A stretch of 19,925 bases of DNA from positions 1-19,925 of the forward strand of contig QMWT01000010.1 in NCBI GenBank assembly GCA_003661775.1, in the 5' to 3' direction. The notes under the pieces are model-generated. The model was not told the origin of the DNA and ran no database searches. It saw nothing but the letters and a program-made list of their open reading frames with translations. Shown here piece after piece: positions 1 through 9,234 of the stretch. Numbering within the stretch: position 1 is the stretch's first letter; every line of letters begins with the position of its first letter. Origin of the DNA: Thermoprotei archaeon (GTDB taxonomy: Archaea > Thermoproteota > Thermoprotei_A > Sulfolobales > Ignisphaeraceae). The translations under genes were made by a program, and so were the position numbers.

Positions 1-816
1 GTTGTAGACTACAAGGTAGGACAGGGTAGTGCTGACCTTATAGGGATATACGAGTTGGGCAAAATGGTGCCTCTGGCTAACGATACGAGTTTCGGAGCGT
101 CATTCGCTCCTTTGAGCACTCTCGAAAGACTTGTTTTTGAAACCGAGCGTCTGCTCAACAGCGATTCATTTAAGAAGTCTAATCCTGAAGTAGGCGAGGA
201 TGTAAAGGTTATGGGACTACGAATAGGTAAAACAATAAAGCTCACTGTAGCCACCGCAATGATTTCAAGGCATATACCTGATAAGGATCACTACATAGCG
301 GTTAAGGAGAGTGTTAAGGAGAAGGTTCTCGATTTGGCTTCACGAATCGCAAGCGACTACAATATCTCGGTCGATGTCAACGCCGCTGATAAGCCGGAGC
401 ATGACATATTCTACATAACAGTCACGGGAACCTCCGCTGAACATGGTGATGATGGGATGACGGGGCGTGGAAATAGGGTCAATGGATTGATAACGCCAAT
501 GAGGCCTATGAGCTTGGAAGCCACAGCAGGTAAGAACCCAGTGAGCCATGTAGGAAAGGTGTATAATGTTCTTGCTCACGAGATAGCCGAAAGGATATAC
601 AAGGAGGTTAAGGATGTGAAAGAAGTGTATGTAGGCATCTTGAGCCAAATAGGCAAACCTATAAATGAGCCACAGGTGGTAGACATAAAAATCACGCCAT
701 ATGAAAAACTCACAATGGATATGAAGCGGGATGCCGAGGAGATAGCCAATGATTTCCTTGAAAGAATAAGAGACCTTACATCTCAAATATTGAAAGGCGA
801 AGTACTACTTTTCTAA
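1..816 (+). CDS. mat: S-adenosylmethionine synthetase (archaeal MAT), 5'-truncated by window edge
   Basis: The enzyme makes S-adenosylmethionine from methionine and ATP in the cytoplasm. The frame is open from base 1, so the true start lies upstream; a TTG at 55 is only an internal codon. About 271 residues are present, against about 400 for archaeal MAT, so roughly the first third is missing. Visible archaeal-type blocks include HGDDGMTGRGNR followed by VNGLITPMRP, then EATAGKNPVSHVGK and the C-terminal helix region. It belongs to the archaeal family (PF01941), which is diverged from bacterial MetK. It converges on the DUF460 gene, with 11 bases between the stop codons. Identification is by recognised family sequence; nothing looks damaged in the visible part. 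Confidence 0.96.
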   Translation, partial: VVDYKVGQGSADLIGIYELGKMVPLANDTSFGASFAPLSTLERLVFETERLLNSDSFKKSNPEVGEDVKVMGLRIGKTIKLTVATAMISRHIPDKDHYIAVKESVKEKVLDLASRIASDYNISVDVNAADKPEHDIFYITVTGTSAEHGDDGMTGRGNRVNGLITPMRPMSLEATAGKNPVSHVGKVYNVLAHEIAERIYKEVKDVKEVYVGILSQIGKPINEPQVVDIKITPYEKLTMDMKRDAEEIANDFLERIRDLTSQILKGEVLLF

Positions 817-827
817 ATCTAAATCAT

Positions 828-2897
828 CTATTTCCCAGATTCTTCAACACTTTCTTGCTGTTCACTCACTTGTTTACGATACTCTTCAATGATGCCGATA
901 AGCTTCTTCTCATCGATAATGCTCTGGGTTTCAGACATAACTCTTCTTCTATGGTCTTCCATAAGCTTGATGGCCTGTGATATTACTTCATTCGAAATCA
1001 TGTGTTTAGGGACGACGACAACGTTCTCTATTTCAAGAATTGGTTTTACATTTTCTATGAGGGCGATGCCGTGAATCCATAAGATTTTGCAAATATCTTC
1101 ACTCACGTTTTCAGTAAGCAGAACCACCTTAGAGTCCGCCAACTCCCGAAGAACCTCTACCTCCATTCTATCCATAGCTTTCACATACACCTTGTTTGAG
1201 GCCCCGTATTGCAGGATTTTCTTTACCTCGGCCTTGCTGAGATTCTTCATAAGCGGCAGGATCTCATACTCTCCACGGAGGACTCCTTCTAGAACCCCAA
1301 TAATCGAGGCGTTCAGCCTCATCTGCTTATCAAGTTCTTTCTCTAGGATTTGAACTCTTTGATGGAGTTGTTTAACTCTATTCTCTAGCATCGCTATGGT
1401 CCTATCTCTGAGATCCTCAGCTGTTACCTCCACTTTAGTAGTAAAACGTAACTGAAACTCTAATTCCTCGAGCCTATTTCTTAACTCCTTGATCTCATTT
1501 CTAAGAAGTTCACGCTCACGAATCAACTCTTCGACTCTTTTCTCTAACTCGCGTGAACGTTGTTCTTCATCTACTCTTCTAGCTAGTTTGTAGGCGAGTT
1601 GTTTTAAGCCTTCCCTATCCTCTTTTTCTTCAGATAACACTCTTTCAAGAACGGCCTCGATAGCCTCGTTAACGCTTTTACCACGCAGGATCATCAGTTT
1701 AGCTTCATCTATATCAGCATCTATACCCATTTCACGTATTCTCTCTTCGACTTCCTTGAGATTTCTCTCGTAATGCCTAAAAGCCATCAAAGCTGCTGCA
1801 AGAGCGTCTCTTTCGTGTGTTGTTCCTATCTTTAGATTGGAAACACGTTTCCTATACCACTCAATTAATGTTTCCTTCTCCGCTGTGCTCGGGTTGTGCG
1901 AGGGTGTGAAGAGGGGTACTCCGAGGACTGATGATAATTTCCTAACATTGTCGGGCGGCGGAACCTTGTCCGTAGCTATTAGAACGGGTATACCTACAGA
2001 ATATATGCGGTTTATTATCGAGGATCTATCAAGTTCACGCGACGACATGAGGAGGAGGAGTTTCAGCGATAGGTCTATAACAGCTAAACCCGTTTCATGT
2101 CCTGGATCAACACCTACAATAACATACTTTTTACGTGCCTCTACCTCAGGGCTGTCTGCCACGAAGAGTACTGTTTTGTATATAGGCTTGACAACTACAC
2201 GTACCTCGCTATTTCTAACAGGTTTCACAAGGCCAGTGAGCGCAGAGCGCGGTGCGTAAACTATGAAAACTGCGTTATCGAGTCCTCCACTACTCTTCCT
2301 AAATATTAGGTCGTAGCTGAGGCCAGCACTATCAAGTATCTCCTTGATCTTACGGGTCATCCTGAGAACTGAAGCCCTCATACTCCGTGCATATCTCTGA
2401 GCGCTAGAACCACCCTTACCTATCGAACTGCCACGTGATATTATTATCTTGGTTTTGTGCTCAACAGCTTTTATAGGAGTTCCCTCGCCCCGGAGCACAA
2501 GTACCGCATTGAGGTAGGCCGTAACTAGGGATCTAGGCTTAGTAAGAACTTCATAGCCTAGGGAAGAGAGAAGCTTGCGTACCGATAGGAAACCACACTC
2601 TTTAAACGTTACCTGGATTACTTCAGTGTCCTCAGGTAGCAAACTGAGCAATTTTGCAAGCTTCTTCTTAGAGGGAGCTAGTTCGAATACATTATCTACA
2701 GCTATAGCTCTAGGTCTGTACTCCCATACAAGTCTTATAACACGCCGAAGAGGTGCAAACTGCGTCTCGTATATAATTTTGCCATCGCTTCTTATTATCA
2801 CCACCGAGTACTGAGGCTCAGCTGTCCTAGAAGCAGGACTTCCACTGGCTATGTCTATTCCCATTACTAAGACCTTCTCCTTAGACTCAAACATCAA
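828..2897 (-). CDS. DUF460 / COG2433 predicted RuvC-YqgF-type RNase H-fold nuclease with coiled coil
   Basis: This 689-residue protein matches the archaeal DUF460 family (PF04312), described as a predicted nuclease with an RNase H fold; its function is not established. Two RNase H-like beginnings are visible: VMGIDIASG near residue 11 and IVGVDPGHETGLAVIDL near residue 260, the second with the acidic residue expected in a RuvC/YqgF active site. HERDALAAALMAF near residue 363 fits the family's C-terminal acidic position. Residues about 430-560 are a charged, heptad-rich coiled coil, followed by an alpha/beta C-terminal domain. The start is ATG at 2897, with a second ATG immediately after. It lies 30 bases downstream of the RIO2 stop, so the two are probably cotranscribed. 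Interpretation as a nucleic-acid enzyme rests on the family only. Confidence 0.88.
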   Translation of the reverse strand: MMFESKEKVLVMGIDIASGSPASRTAEPQYSVVIIRSDGKIIYETQFAPLRRVIRLVWEYRPRAIAVDNVFELAPSKKKLAKLLSLLPEDTEVIQVTFKECGFLSVRKLLSSLGYEVLTKPRSLVTAYLNAVLVLRGEGTPIKAVEHKTKIIISRGSSIGKGGSSAQRYARSMRASVLRMTRKIKEILDSAGLSYDLIFRKSSGGLDNAVFIVYAPRSALTGLVKPVRNSEVRVVVKPIYKTVLFVADSPEVEARKKYVIVGVDPGHETGLAVIDLSLKLLLLMSSRELDRSSIINRIYSVGIPVLIATDKVPPPDNVRKLSSVLGVPLFTPSHNPSTAEKETLIEWYRKRVSNLKIGTTHERDALAAALMAFRHYERNLKEVEERIREMGIDADIDEAKLMILRGKSVNEAIEAVLERVLSEEKEDREGLKQLAYKLARRVDEEQRSRELEKRVEELIRERELLRNEIKELRNRLEELEFQLRFTTKVEVTAEDLRDRTIAMLENRVKQLHQRVQILEKELDKQMRLNASIIGVLEGVLRGEYEILPLMKNLSKAEVKKILQYGASNKVYVKAMDRMEVEVLRELADSKVVLLTENVSEDICKILWIHGIALIENVKPILEIENVVVVPKHMISNEVISQAIKLMEDHRRRVMSETQSIIDEKKLIGIIEEYRKQVSEQQESVEESGK

Positions 2898-2927
2898 CAG
2901 CTACACCACCTTGACATCCAGAGGAGA

Positions 2928-3848
2928 TCACTCCTCTGGCTTTCTAAGCACGTATTCCAATACATCTTTGAAATTTATTGAGAGCCTAAATCTTTTATTG
3001 AAAAATCTTACCACGTACCTTACATCGCGTTCAAGTAGTTTAAGTGCTTCAGGATGCTCCGACTCAACGTATTGAGGCCAGTCTATTATATAAGGTACTT
3101 CCTCATTATTCCTAACGCTCACTATCACATTGAACTCGCTCAGGTCGCCGTGCACTATACGTGCACGCCAATAAGCTAACCTTACTGTTTCAATAAGCTT
3201 TCTCAGAACACCTTTAGGGTCTGTCAATTCACGCAACACATAAAGCTCTACACCGTCAATAAACTCTATAACGACTGCATGCAACGCTCCTCCATAAAGT
3301 TTGGGAACGTGAGGAACACCAACCTTGTTAAGTGCAGCGAGTGCGGAAACCTCTCGTTCACCGGCAATAACGCTTCTCAGAATCCACGTACCTCTCTCGA
3401 AAGATACTCCATAATCGCGTGTTACCGTTACCCTACGAAAGCTCTGCCTACCAATTCGGTAGAACTTTACCGCTACCACACTACCGTCGCTTGCAATACC
3501 TTGGTAGATTTCGCTCTCTTTACCTGTCCCCACCCGATCGCCTATAGCTTTTAACACATCTCTTCTAACAAGCCTGTGAAGAGCAGCACAGTCCAATCCG
3601 AGAAATCTTAATCTGTACGCATTCATCGTAGGATGTCTTTCTAAGATCTTGAGTTTTACAAGCTTTCTTAAACGGGCATCTAACTCCTTAGGTGACAAAC
3701 TTATCCTACTACTCACGACCTCTATAGGCACGTATTCATATCTCCCCAAGAACTTTACGAATACTTCAAGCAATTTGAAATCCTGCTCCACTAAACTTCT
3801 ATACACTATACCCAGCTTAACCAATATGACACCTAAGTATGGTATCAC
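2928..3848 (-). CDS. rio2: RIO2-type serine/threonine protein kinase
   Basis: RIO2 is an atypical kinase/ATPase that acts in late maturation of the small ribosomal subunit. The order fits the family: an N-terminal winged helix (about residues 15-90, with YEYVPIEVVSSR), a nucleotide loop GTGKESEIYQG near 110, the catalytic loop HGDLSEFNV near 222 with its Asp, and the metal-binding IIDWPQ near 244. Length is 306 residues, close to archaeal RIO2. The start is GTG at 3848. A TATA-like sequence at 3870-3880 would place transcription start almost on this codon, supporting a leaderless mRNA. A TTG eight codons later (3824) would give an N-terminus closer to homologues and cannot be excluded. DUF460 lies directly downstream. 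Confidence 0.95.
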   Translation of the reverse strand: MIPYLGVILVKLGIVYRSLVEQDFKLLEVFVKFLGRYEYVPIEVVSSRISLSPKELDARLRKLVKLKILERHPTMNAYRLRFLGLDCAALHRLVRRDVLKAIGDRVGTGKESEIYQGIASDGSVVAVKFYRIGRQSFRRVTVTRDYGVSFERGTWILRSVIAGEREVSALAALNKVGVPHVPKLYGGALHAVVIEFIDGVELYVLRELTDPKGVLRKLIETVRLAYWRARIVHGDLSEFNVIVSVRNNEEVPYIIDWPQYVESEHPEALKLLERDVRYVVRFFNKRFRLSINFKDVLEYVLRKPEE

Positions 3849-3869
3849 TACACCGCAACATAAAATGTT

Positions 3870-3880
3870 GTTATTTTACT
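3870..3880 (-). promoter_or_regulatory. TATA box for rio2
   Basis: On the minus strand this reads AGTAAAATAAC, centred about 27 bases upstream of the GTG at 3848, the usual archaeal TATA-to-start distance. A short palindrome, CAACA-TAAAA-TGTTG (3856-3870), lies between it and the start and could be an operator or chance. Confidence 0.5.
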
Positions 3881-3909
3881 GAATACAGAGCTTCGCGTCC
3901 ACATCCACT

Positions 3910-6219
3910 TTACAACGCACGAATGTGCGAACGTGAGCCCTCTTTGAACACTTCGTAGACGTAATCCGCTATCTCAATAACCTCCCGATCATGAGTAACT
4001 ACTATCACTTGGGGTAGGCGTCCAGAAATTCTTTTTATCATATCAAACAGCCCTCGTCTCCTCTCCTCATCGAGATGCGCTGTAGGCTCATCTAGAATGA
4101 AGAAGCTGGGCATTCTCCCTAGCACTGCATAAGCGAGAGCTATGCGCATAGCTATAGAGAGAGCGGTCTTCTCTCCTCCTGAGATGTTCTTTACTGGTAT
4201 TTCCCCTAGTTCGTTCCTTACCACAATTTCGAAATCTGGCGTTATCCGTACACGCATCGACATTCCGAGATGTGAAAGTACCTCGTTTGTTACCCGCTCA
4301 AGTATAGTCCGTGCTTTTATCGTGAGCCTCTTAGCTATTTCACCATCTTTACCCAGAATCCCACTCCTCAGAAACTCTATGAGTTCGTAAACCTCAGCAC
4401 GCGCCTTGAGTTCGTAAACCTCCTTACTGAGCTCATCAACTTCTTTAACGAGTTTCTCATAGTGTTCGAGAAGAGTCTGCTCTCTAGAGTTTAACCTCTC
4501 CAAATTCTTCTCAACTTCCATAAGCTCAGTCTTTAAGTGCTCGATACCTAGCTTGAGCTTTGCATACAGTTCTCTAACATTGCCAACATTTATACCCATC
4601 TCTGTTAATTTTCGTTTCAATTCATTATACTGTTTCACTACATCCTCTTCGCTAACATTCGTAAGCTTCTTACTAATTTCGGTAAGCATCTCTTCAATGC
4701 TACTGCACATACCTCGCAGATTTTCGAGAAGTCTTTTCGTCTCTTTAATTGCAGCAAGACATCCCTGTCTAACGAAACCATTTATCTTACTCCTTTCCTC
4801 CTCACATAATTCATCTTTAGACTCTGCAACTCTTTTCAGCGAGTCATACAGTTCCATAACCTGAGAAGCAAGAGGTTTTAACTTTTCCTCAAGTTCCTTA
4901 GCCCTACTCTCAATCTCCTCAAGGGAGCCCTCAAGTCTCATCAAATCATTTTCGAGGTTCTTAATGAGCTTGATCTTAACCTCAACATTCTTCTTAAGAC
5001 TGTCTATCTTATCCAACTCTTGTAGAAGTCTCTGAATTCTCTCACGAGTCTCATTACTTATTTTGCTTATTTCGGGTTGCTCAAGTACACGTCCACAGAT
5101 AGGGCATCTACTACTGTCTCGCAGTACCTGAAGACTATTCTTAAGAATCTCTAGCTCTGCTTTCATTCTATGTTCTTTTATCAGCAACTCTTTGTATTTG
5201 TTCTCAAAAGTCTCTGAAACCCGCTCCTCAATTTTTCCACCAACAAGTTTACTCAATTTTTCAAGAGTTGCATTGAGCCTCTGTCTGAAGAGCCCCCATC
5301 TTCTTTTAACATCCTGATACTCTTTGAGTAGTTTTTCAAAATAGTCTATTTCAACATGAGCAACTCTATCAAGGGCTTTCAGTGCTTTCCGTAGACAACG
5401 ATACTTCTCCTCGTATTTTCTCTTATCGGTAACCAACTCATAGAGTTGTGTTAATTCCGTAAACTTCTCAATAAGTTCAAACTTTCTCTGCATCTCGGCT
5501 AATTTTTCGGCGAGTTTATTCCGCCTTTCTTCGAGTGCCTTAATTTCGTTCTGTAATTTCTCGCGCTCTCTTTCTATTTCTTGCAACTGTTGCCTTCTAC
5601 GATTTAAGTTCTTCTCGACTTCCAGATATCTACCTCTTTCAATAGCTAGTCTTCTTACTTCCTCACCCAGTAACTCTCTTGCCTTTTCGAGTTCTTCAAG
5701 TCCTAATAGCTGAAGGATTAGTTGCTTTCTCTTAGAAGGTATGCTCTCAATAAGTGTCGTAAGCTCGTCTTGCCTTGATATTATTGAGGCCCTCAACGCT
5801 TCACTTGTAGGAACCCGGAGTATGCTTAAGACAGTCTTATAGGTTTGTTCTATTCCTCTGGAAAGAAGTTTCTCTTTGCCGTCTATGATTTCGTAAAGCT
5901 CTGCTTCCTCAGGTCTGGAAAGTCCCAATCTCCTTTTTACACGAAATAACTTGCCCCCAACCTCAAAATCAACAACTATCTCTCCGTACGTAGCCCCCTT
6001 TCTCAGAAGGTCTGCCTTTCTTCCTCCTCTTATTCCTGAAGGACCTTTCCCGCTATATAGAAGTGCATACACTATAGAGTCTATGAGAGTACTCTTACCA
6101 GCACCATTAGGTCCCACTATTGCTATGAACCCTCTCGGAAACTCTACAACAGTATCTTCGTGCGACAAGATATTCTTCAACATTACACGCTTTAACAATG
6201 TTACAGACATAAAGCTCAC
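3910..6219 (-). CDS. rad50: DNA double-strand break repair ATPase Rad50
   Basis: This is the SMC-like ATPase partner of Mre11 in break sensing and end resection. Walker A GPNGAGKST is at residues 36-44. Long coiled-coil arms flank a zinc hook CPIC near residue 371, the ABC signature ISGGEK is near 675, and Walker B FFILDEPTAHLD is near 703. At 769 residues it is shorter than euryarchaeal Rad50 (about 880), so the arms are short but complete. The start is ATG at 6219; an ATG three codons later is equally possible. The first four bases overlap the end of mre11, indicating translational coupling in a herA-mre11-rad50 operon. No nurA follows: rio2 begins 61 bases downstream. Confidence 0.97.
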   Translation of the reverse strand: MSFMSVTLLKRVMLKNILSHEDTVVEFPRGFIAIVGPNGAGKSTLIDSIVYALLYSGKGPSGIRGGRKADLLRKGATYGEIVVDFEVGGKLFRVKRRLGLSRPEEAELYEIIDGKEKLLSRGIEQTYKTVLSILRVPTSEALRASIISRQDELTTLIESIPSKRKQLILQLLGLEELEKARELLGEEVRRLAIERGRYLEVEKNLNRRRQQLQEIEREREKLQNEIKALEERRNKLAEKLAEMQRKFELIEKFTELTQLYELVTDKRKYEEKYRCLRKALKALDRVAHVEIDYFEKLLKEYQDVKRRWGLFRQRLNATLEKLSKLVGGKIEERVSETFENKYKELLIKEHRMKAELEILKNSLQVLRDSSRCPICGRVLEQPEISKISNETRERIQRLLQELDKIDSLKKNVEVKIKLIKNLENDLMRLEGSLEEIESRAKELEEKLKPLASQVMELYDSLKRVAESKDELCEEERSKINGFVRQGCLAAIKETKRLLENLRGMCSSIEEMLTEISKKLTNVSEEDVVKQYNELKRKLTEMGINVGNVRELYAKLKLGIEHLKTELMEVEKNLERLNSREQTLLEHYEKLVKEVDELSKEVYELKARAEVYELIEFLRSGILGKDGEIAKRLTIKARTILERVTNEVLSHLGMSMRVRITPDFEIVVRNELGEIPVKNISGGEKTALSIAMRIALAYAVLGRMPSFFILDEPTAHLDEERRRGLFDMIKRISGRLPQVIVVTHDREVIEIADYVYEVFKEGSRSHIRAL

Positions 6220-7436
6220 CTAATGAATTTGGCTAAACCTGTTTTCTTGAAAGAATGACTATTTCTGCTTTCCACAGCTCTAGTTTTTCTCGTAGGTAGT
6301 CTGCCTTTGGTCTTGACGAGTAATTTAAACAGCGCTTCTTTGAGCTCCTTGTTTGATGCGATCTCATCAACAAACTTCCTCGCGCTTTCTCTACTTGGAT
6401 CATTAAGAAGCTCGAGTATTCTCGACGCCAGAATATCGTTGCCTACAACTTCTCTGACTACTGACCTCAGAGTTACTTCGCCAACTTCCTCTAGAACCAC
6501 TTTCTCGAAGTCTCTTGACCAAGACTCTAGAATCTCGACTTTGTAATAAGCTATCAAGTTCTTCTTAAGGAGGTTATCCATAACATGATAAAATTCTGTA
6601 AGGTCACTATTCTTGCACTCTAACTCTACGTAAACAATGGGAGTTTTAAGACCATTAGACACGAACTGTTTAGCTCTCTCGGTCACAGTTTTTATAGCTG
6701 TTTTAACATCGGTAAACCGCCCTGCAATCCATGGACGAGGAGTTCTAAGCGTCACCTTCTGGATATGAGCCTCACGTTTGCTTAGATCCACAATAGTTAC
6801 GATTCTTCCGTTTTCTGTAACTTCGTCCCTTCTCAAAACCTCCGTAGAGCCAGTATAGACTACAGGTGTCCCATTAGAGAGTCTTAACTCTAAATGTTTA
6901 TGGTAATCTCCGAGAGCAATGTAACTGAAGCCCTCTGGAAGATCAGCTAGTCTAGCATCGTATTGAGGTACTCCGGTCTCTCTGAGTATCAGATGAGCAG
7001 CAAGTATACCTTTACCATGACTTTTCAGTTTACTAATTTCGTCTCTTAACTTATACGGCACAGCTACGATCTCTAGATCTTCTATTCGCCAATGCGCAAT
7101 CTCATCTACAGCAACGTACTTTAACAAACCCAACGATTCCAGCACCTGAAGCGGTGATAAACCACGTCTTTTAGGCATATCGTGCTGACCTGCTATAGCA
7201 ATTACCTTCACATCTCTATCTCGCAATTTTCTGAGGACTTTAGCGGCTACCATATATGCATCTGGCGGAGGATTAGGACTATTGAAAAAGTCGCCCGTAT
7301 GTACAACAAGGTCTACATGCTCGCGTAAAGCTATCTCCATAGCCTCAACAAATGCTTCGTATACATCACGGTATCTTAGGGTTAAGCCATATGGTGCTGC
7401 GCCCAAGTGGGTATCACTAACATGAAGCACCATCAA
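6216..7436 (-). CDS. mre11: DNA double-strand break repair nuclease Mre11 with variant metal-ligand motifs
   Basis: This is the Mn-dependent phosphoesterase/nuclease subunit of the Mre11-Rad50 complex, 406 residues. Motif I is VSDTHLG (Asp8, His10) and motif II is HTGDFFN. Motif III reads IAGQHD where the classic motif is GNHD, so the metal-bridging Asn is Gln, while the catalytic His remains. Motif IV is AAHL. Motif V reads ALGDYHKH where GHIH is usual, so the first His is Asp. The substitutions may be a lineage variant rather than loss of function. The C-terminus is basic and Ser-rich. The gene overlaps both herA (upstream) and rad50 (downstream) by 4 bases. Confidence 0.95.
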   Translation of the reverse strand: MMVLHVSDTHLGAAPYGLTLRYRDVYEAFVEAMEIALREHVDLVVHTGDFFNSPNPPPDAYMVAAKVLRKLRDRDVKVIAIAGQHDMPKRRGLSPLQVLESLGLLKYVAVDEIAHWRIEDLEIVAVPYKLRDEISKLKSHGKGILAAHLILRETGVPQYDARLADLPEGFSYIALGDYHKHLELRLSNGTPVVYTGSTEVLRRDEVTENGRIVTIVDLSKREAHIQKVTLRTPRPWIAGRFTDVKTAIKTVTERAKQFVSNGLKTPIVYVELECKNSDLTEFYHVMDNLLKKNLIAYYKVEILESWSRDFEKVVLEEVGEVTLRSVVREVVGNDILASRILELLNDPSRESARKFVDEIASNKELKEALFKLLVKTKGRLPTRKTRAVESRNSHSFKKTGLAKFIR

Positions 7437-9187
7437 GGCTCATCACCTAGAATTTCCTTCAGTTCATGTAAAACCTCTTTGTGCATCTCCAAATCAGTAC
7501 GTTCTCTAGCCTTTCTACTGAGGAACTCTCTCCAAATAGCCACTATATCCGGGGTCGTTCCGCTTCTCTTTCCCGGATGTTTATCTATCTTCACAAGTGC
7601 GGGGAATCTTCCTATCCATTCACCTATTAGAAGTGCTTCACCTGTTGCTAACGTCGCTAGTGAAGTAACAAGGTCTTCTGTAAGAAGATCAGAGGCGTTC
7701 ATGACAGCTCTTTGATCGGATTCCTGGACAAGCTTCATAACGACGAAGTTTTGCACTTGACTGATAGTATTGAGATCTATGTTCCTGGGTCTTTGCGAGA
7801 CCAATGCCAAACAAATACCAAATTTCCTACCTTCGCGTGCTAACCTCTCAATACTAGGCCTCGAAACACTAGGTCTGTTAGCGGATAAGAAAAGATGTGC
7901 TTCTTCAACTACGAAGAGTAGAGGCATAGGACTTCCTCTAACAGAACTACTTTTACCGCTCCACAAAAACTCGTCTGCTATCACCTTCAACATGTAATCT
8001 CTCTGCTCATCATCTAGAGAAGACGCGTTCAACACGAGGATAGTCCCAGGTCTAGCAAGCTCGGTTACACTGGGCTGGACAAAGCTTATGCGAGCATGTT
8101 CAAAGAACTCTTCAACCTTTGTTATAGCGCTTTCAATGCTTTTATCGCTAACACCGCTTTTAACGCTGTTGATAGCATTAACCAAGCATTCTACAAAGAG
8201 TTTGACCGCTGTTTCATCAAGATCGGCTTCCTCCACGGGTTCAACGAATTCTTGATGTAACCTTGTACTCCGCCTAAACACATCTTGCAACTTCTTAACA
8301 CCCTCCTCTGTTAAGCCATAATGCTCAATTACTTTAGCGAACGTATCGCGGCACTGCCTCAGTGCTCGAGATACAAGTCTTCGCTGAACAGTAGCTGTAC
8401 CCTCAGGAACTACCATCTTAGCCAACACATGTGGAGGGATCTTCAGAGGGTTAATGGCGAGTTCCACTTCACGAACATCAGCTTCTTGCGCAAGTAACCC
8501 GCTGTACTCTCCATGCACATCATATACTATGGCTAACCCTCCCATTGCAGCAATACGGTCCACAAGAATGGCTATCGTATTGCTTTTACCCGAGCCCGTG
8601 GTCCCAGTTATGAAGAGATGCTTGGCAAGAGCGTTCACGTCTACGAATACCCTGACATCTGGCCTACCCAACAAATGCCCTACTGGAATAGAAGAGGGAT
8701 TTCTCGATGAGAATAGAGTCGACAGTACCTCGGTCGGTGCTAGGTAAACTGAGGCATCTGGGGGAGGAGGAATTCTGGGAATAGTTACTTTCATATCGTG
8801 CGTTATAGCTGCGAAGAAGCGTAGATACGACTGGCTATACTTTCCCAACTCACCTTCGAACTCTTCGTGTAGCTCCCCGCTAGTAATGAGCGCGATGCCG
8901 CTAACGGGAACACTTCTTCTAAAGGAGGTCGAGCTTATGACCCCAACAAGACACAGCTTCTTCGCATCTCCCGAGTACGGATCTTCATAAGAAGTTTCCA
9001 CCGTAGCGTAAGTACCTACGGGTATAGGACGCGGAGAAACTACCTCCGCTAACAACGGGCTTGCCCTATTGCCTATCTTGCCAAGCACTATAGGGGTTCT
9101 GCAGATCAACTGCTTCACCGCTTTACCCATTAAGTAAGTGTAATGCTCTAGAAACGTTTTAATGCTGTGGCTAATCACTATTTTCAT
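7433..9187 (-). CDS. herA: HerA bipolar DNA helicase/translocase
   Basis: HerA is a hexameric FtsK-HerA ATPase that works with the NurA nuclease and Mre11-Rad50 in 3'-overhang production. An N-terminal HAS-barrel-like region (about 30-150) precedes Walker A GTTGSGKSNT near residue 195 and Walker B LLFVVEEAHLF near 427; SQRPRN and the following region fit the C-terminal core. The longest start is ATG at 9187. The second ATG at 9130 is a good alternative: the minus-strand sequence ATTAAAAC at 9156-9163 lies about 26-33 bases upstream of it, as expected for a leaderless start. Family members usually begin closer to the HAS barrel, which also favours 9130. This is the promoter-proximal gene of the herA-mre11-rad50 operon. 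Confidence 0.95.
   Translation of the reverse strand: MKIVISHSIKTFLEHYTYLMGKAVKQLICRTPIVLGKIGNRASPLLAEVVSPRPIPVGTYATVETSYEDPYSGDAKKLCLVGVISSTSFRRSVPVSGIALITSGELHEEFEGELGKYSQSYLRFFAAITHDMKVTIPRIPPPPDASVYLAPTEVLSTLFSSRNPSSIPVGHLLGRPDVRVFVDVNALAKHLFITGTTGSGKSNTIAILVDRIAAMGGLAIVYDVHGEYSGLLAQEADVREVELAINPLKIPPHVLAKMVVPEGTATVQRRLVSRALRQCRDTFAKVIEHYGLTEEGVKKLQDVFRRSTRLHQEFVEPVEEADLDETAVKLFVECLVNAINSVKSGVSDKSIESAITKVEEFFEHARISFVQPSVTELARPGTILVLNASSLDDEQRDYMLKVIADEFLWSGKSSSVRGSPMPLLFVVEEAHLFLSANRPSVSRPSIERLAREGRKFGICLALVSQRPRNIDLNTISQVQNFVVMKLVQESDQRAVMNASDLLTEDLVTSLATLATGEALLIGEWIGRFPALVKIDKHPGKRSGTTPDIVAIWREFLSRKARERTDLEMHKEVLHELKEILGDEP
9156..9163 (-). promoter_or_regulatory. Possible TATA box for a herA start at 9130
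   Basis: Minus-strand ATTAAAAC at the standard distance from the internal ATG at 9130. It would make the first 19 residues of the longest HerA frame untranslated. Evidence is positional only. Confidence 0.3.
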
Positions 9188-9234
9188 CGCTAACCTTATA
9201 ACCTATAGCGTGAACCTTGTATGATCGGTGTAAA

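Noticed and set aside
445..470. GTGATGATGGGATGACG resembling C/D boxes
   Set aside because: It is inside the conserved HGDDGMTG motif of the MAT gene and no D box follows at the right distance.
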